Shown here piece by piece: positions 62,120 to 64,000 of a stretch of 64,000 nt of DNA. Source of the stretch: Drosophila pseudoobscura (lineage: Eukaryota; Arthropoda; Insecta; Diptera; Drosophilidae); NCBI RefSeq assembly GCF_009870125.1, contig NC_046681.1:9747001-9811000 (forward strand), in the 5' to 3' direction. Made by a program: the position numbers and the translations under genes. Numbering within the stretch: position 1 is the first letter of the stretch; the number at the start of each line of letters is the position of its first letter. The notes beneath the pieces were generated by a model. It saw nothing but the letters and a program-made list of their open reading frames with translations, searched no databases and was not told the DNA's origin.

Positions 62120-62167
62120 CTTATCGCGGTTGGCCGAACCGCAATCTAAATTCCGCCGACTACCAAC

Positions 62168-62392
62168 ATGGGCTCTGGGCACCTGAATGTCGGGCTGTTC
62201 GTCTTCTGTTTGCTTCTGCTTCTGGTTTATTGCTGGCCATATTTACTCCGGGTATTAACCAAGAGACTAATTTCGCATGGCGCTAAGTGCACTGGATCTA
62301 TCCAGTTCGAAAAACAAATATTGTCTGTAGAGCAGAAGGTGGGGATACTTACCGCAAGATACTTATCATCTGTGTTGCCAAATCTTTGCTAA
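62168..62392 (+). CDS. Small signal-anchor protein or first exon of a gene with its own promoter
   Basis: ATG in near-ideal context (ACCAACATGGGC). Residues 8-27 form a strong hydrophobic segment (VGLFVFCLLLLLVYCWPYLL) followed by a basic patch (RVLTKRLISHGAK), as in an ER signal anchor with the N-terminus outside the cytosol. The frame runs to a stop at 62390 (74 residues). A donor (GAGCAGAAG before GTGGGG) would end an exon at 62338 after 57 codons in phase 0. An AATAAA near 62465 would fit a single-exon gene. It lies inside the presumed leader intron of the downstream gene, on the same strand. Family not recognised. Confidence 0.4.
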   Translation: MGSGHLNVGLFVFCLLLLLVYCWPYLLRVLTKRLISHGAKCTGSIQFEKQILSVEQKVGILTARYLSSVLPNLC

Positions 62393-63368
62393 TTTTTCTA
62401 TGTGAATTATGTTAATCAGAAGGGCTAACAATAGCCACTGGGTTTAATATCAAATTAACGTTGGAAATAAACAAGAGCTATTAGTATTTAACTGATCGAA
62501 TGATTACGAGTTTCAGCTAAACCTGGGTTTCAAAATCATTTACAAATGGAAGAATGTTGTAGATGGTTCTAAGGCATACGTTAATGAAAAATATAAATAT
62601 AGATACTTTCCTAGAAATTTATTATAATTAAATCTGGTCCATGATGAACCTTAATCGTAATTCGAATCAAAATCCACTCTGAAATTGCCCCAATATCTTC
62701 CTAAAATCTTTTAAAATTCTGATCAATTCGATTTTGTGCGCTAAACACTTTATAGAAAACACATCCCTCACCAAAAATAATCAATTCAGAATTATTTCAA
62801 TTATTTCCCTTTCTGATTCATACAAAAATCTATAAAAACTAAAAAACGAAAACAAACCCAAAATATTTATTACATTGACCTTCGAAACACTGTATGTAAA
62901 AGATTCCATCATTATCAAGTGTGAATGATTGATCCGCCGCTATATATTACACACCTACTCGAATCGGGTAGATTGTGTGTGGGTGCTGGCTCGGAAATTG
63001 TGGAAAATCACGTGCCGCAGCCACAGATTGGATTGGTATTTCAGCTTTAGATTTTAGCACATTTGTGTTTGCACCTGCTTCAAAAAAGCCAAAAAGAGAG
63101 CTTCACCTGATAAGAAAGGGACTCTAAAGCCGATCGATTAAAGTGTGAATTATGGCATGGATTTTCGACTGAGTAAACACCAAAAGATCTACAGATGATC
63201 TGTAGATGATGCACCCAGTCTTCATGGTTAGTGAAATGTGTGGGTTCAATCCAGTTTCGATTGGTTATTGTGGAAGGTCGGTCGACCGGCGTGTGTAAGG
63301 GAGTGATAACAAAAATTAAGAAAAAATCCAAAAAAATAATTCAATATTTGTTAACTCTTTCCTTGCAG
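62393..63368. other. Intron or spacer before the last gene
   Basis: AT-rich, no exon seen. It ends with a good polypyrimidine tract and acceptor, aactctttccttgcag, at 63353-63368. Confidence 0.5.
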
Positions 63369-63902
63369 AAACTAAGCGAACAAGAAGGAGGCTTTAAGGA
63401 GTAACCAAGAACCTATGCCTATGCCTATGGAGTAGCCCAATTGAGCCACGAAGCAACCCCCCAGAAACCCACAGGATATCCTTAAGGTGGCAACACAATG
63501 ACCAGCCTTACGGAACAGGACTATGACAGTGCCACGCCAGCACTGCAACAGCAAATGAATCTGGCCAGACGCGCCTGCTGGAGCAGCACAAGGGAAGGTC
63601 CCTTGAATGGTGCTATAGAGATTAGAGATGAAACCACAGCCAGACACAGGCACAGGATAGAATTAGCTGATCCAACAAATAATGAACAACCACCGATGAG
63701 AACTACCTGCAGCACATTAAATCAGAGGAGGCGACGGATGCCACACTGCAGTGGTGGTGGTGGCGGCCTTTTGCACCGAAGGATGCTGGTCCTTTGCGCC
63801 ATCTTCTGTCTGCTGGCGGGCACCGCTCTGGCACGCCCCAACACCAGTGCCAGTGTGGGCGTGGCCTCTGCAGGCGATGGAGACGCTGTCACCCAAGTAA
63901 AT
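63369..63902 (+). CDS. First coding exon of a secreted or membrane protein that continues past the window
   Basis: The exon starts after a strong acceptor at 63368, has 129 nt of leader and an ATG at 63498, and ends at AAT before GTGAGT (exon end 63902) in phase 0, giving 135 residues. The first 94 residues are polar with no known domain (MTSLTEQDYDSATPALQQQM start, a His/Arg-rich DETTARHRHR segment). A clear hydrophobic core follows (MLVLCAIFCLLAGTALARP). Either translation starts at this later Met, which would make a standard signal peptide, or the protein is a type II anchor with a 94-residue cytosolic tail. The rest lies beyond the window, so the family cannot be named. A matching leader exon may be at 54.4 kb. 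Confidence 0.55.
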
Positions 63903-64000
63903 GTGAGTACGAAATTTCACACTGTTTCGGTGGGAGAGGAAAATGTTTAGTCGGTGTAGAGGAAAAACTATTGATATCGTGTTTTTTCAAAACTGATGTA

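Overview
The window looks like nuclear DNA of a Drosophila species. Coding DNA sits in AT-rich spacer, most introns inside genes are short (about 55-85 bp), and several promoters pair a TATA box with a TCAGTT-type initiator about 30 bp downstream. A DINE-1/INE-1 (Helitron) remnant lies near 16.7 kb. The gene families are all known from flies: CHK/EcKinase-like kinases, a pickpocket channel, malectin and the ribosome-biogenesis factor WDR75. I cannot name the species or the chromosome from sequence alone.

Layout. From 1 to 17 kb the DNA is almost entirely non-coding, apart from a small minus-strand membrane-protein ORF near 6.5-6.8 kb. From 17.0 to 20.3 kb there is a plus-strand gene for an SLC7/CAT-like amino-acid permease. 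Its UGA stop is followed by 34 further in-frame codons. From 20.9 to 31.0 kb lies a block of four CHK-type (EcKinase) genes, three in tandem on the minus strand and one intronless gene on the plus strand, with a seven-exon pickpocket (DEG/ENaC) channel gene between them. From 36.1 to 36.5 kb a two-exon plus-strand gene encodes a 123-residue secreted, neuropeptide-like precursor. From 37.4 to 45.4 kb a seven-exon minus-strand gene encodes WDR75/Utp17. Its 4.6-kb last intron holds, on the opposite strand, a complete two-exon gene for a 78-residue secreted peptide with only two cysteines in the mature part. From 46.9 to 48.0 kb there is an intronless malectin gene. From 48.4 to 64 kb the DNA is mostly non-coding. 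It contains what looks like a distant promoter and 5' leader exon (54.4-54.6 kb) for a signal-peptide-bearing gene whose first coding exon is at 63.5-63.9 kb and which runs off the window. It also holds a small signal-anchor ORF with its own TATA/initiator pair (62.1 kb), a decayed coding region (52.2-52.9 kb), and a few candidate small ORFs and repeat fragments.

How the genes relate. The EcKinase block is a local gene-family expansion. The members differ in intron pattern and in the catalytic motif (HRD in the three tandem genes, HGD in the intronless one), and GATA-factor sites occur near each start, which suggests shared expression in gut, fat body or tubule. Malectin (ER glycan binding) and WDR75 (small-subunit processome) are housekeeping genes. 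The two secreted peptides, the pickpocket channel and the permease read-through extension are the most interesting leads. Gene models with several exons were assembled by hand from splice consensus and reading-frame phase; the phases close correctly in every model listed with confidence above 0.6.
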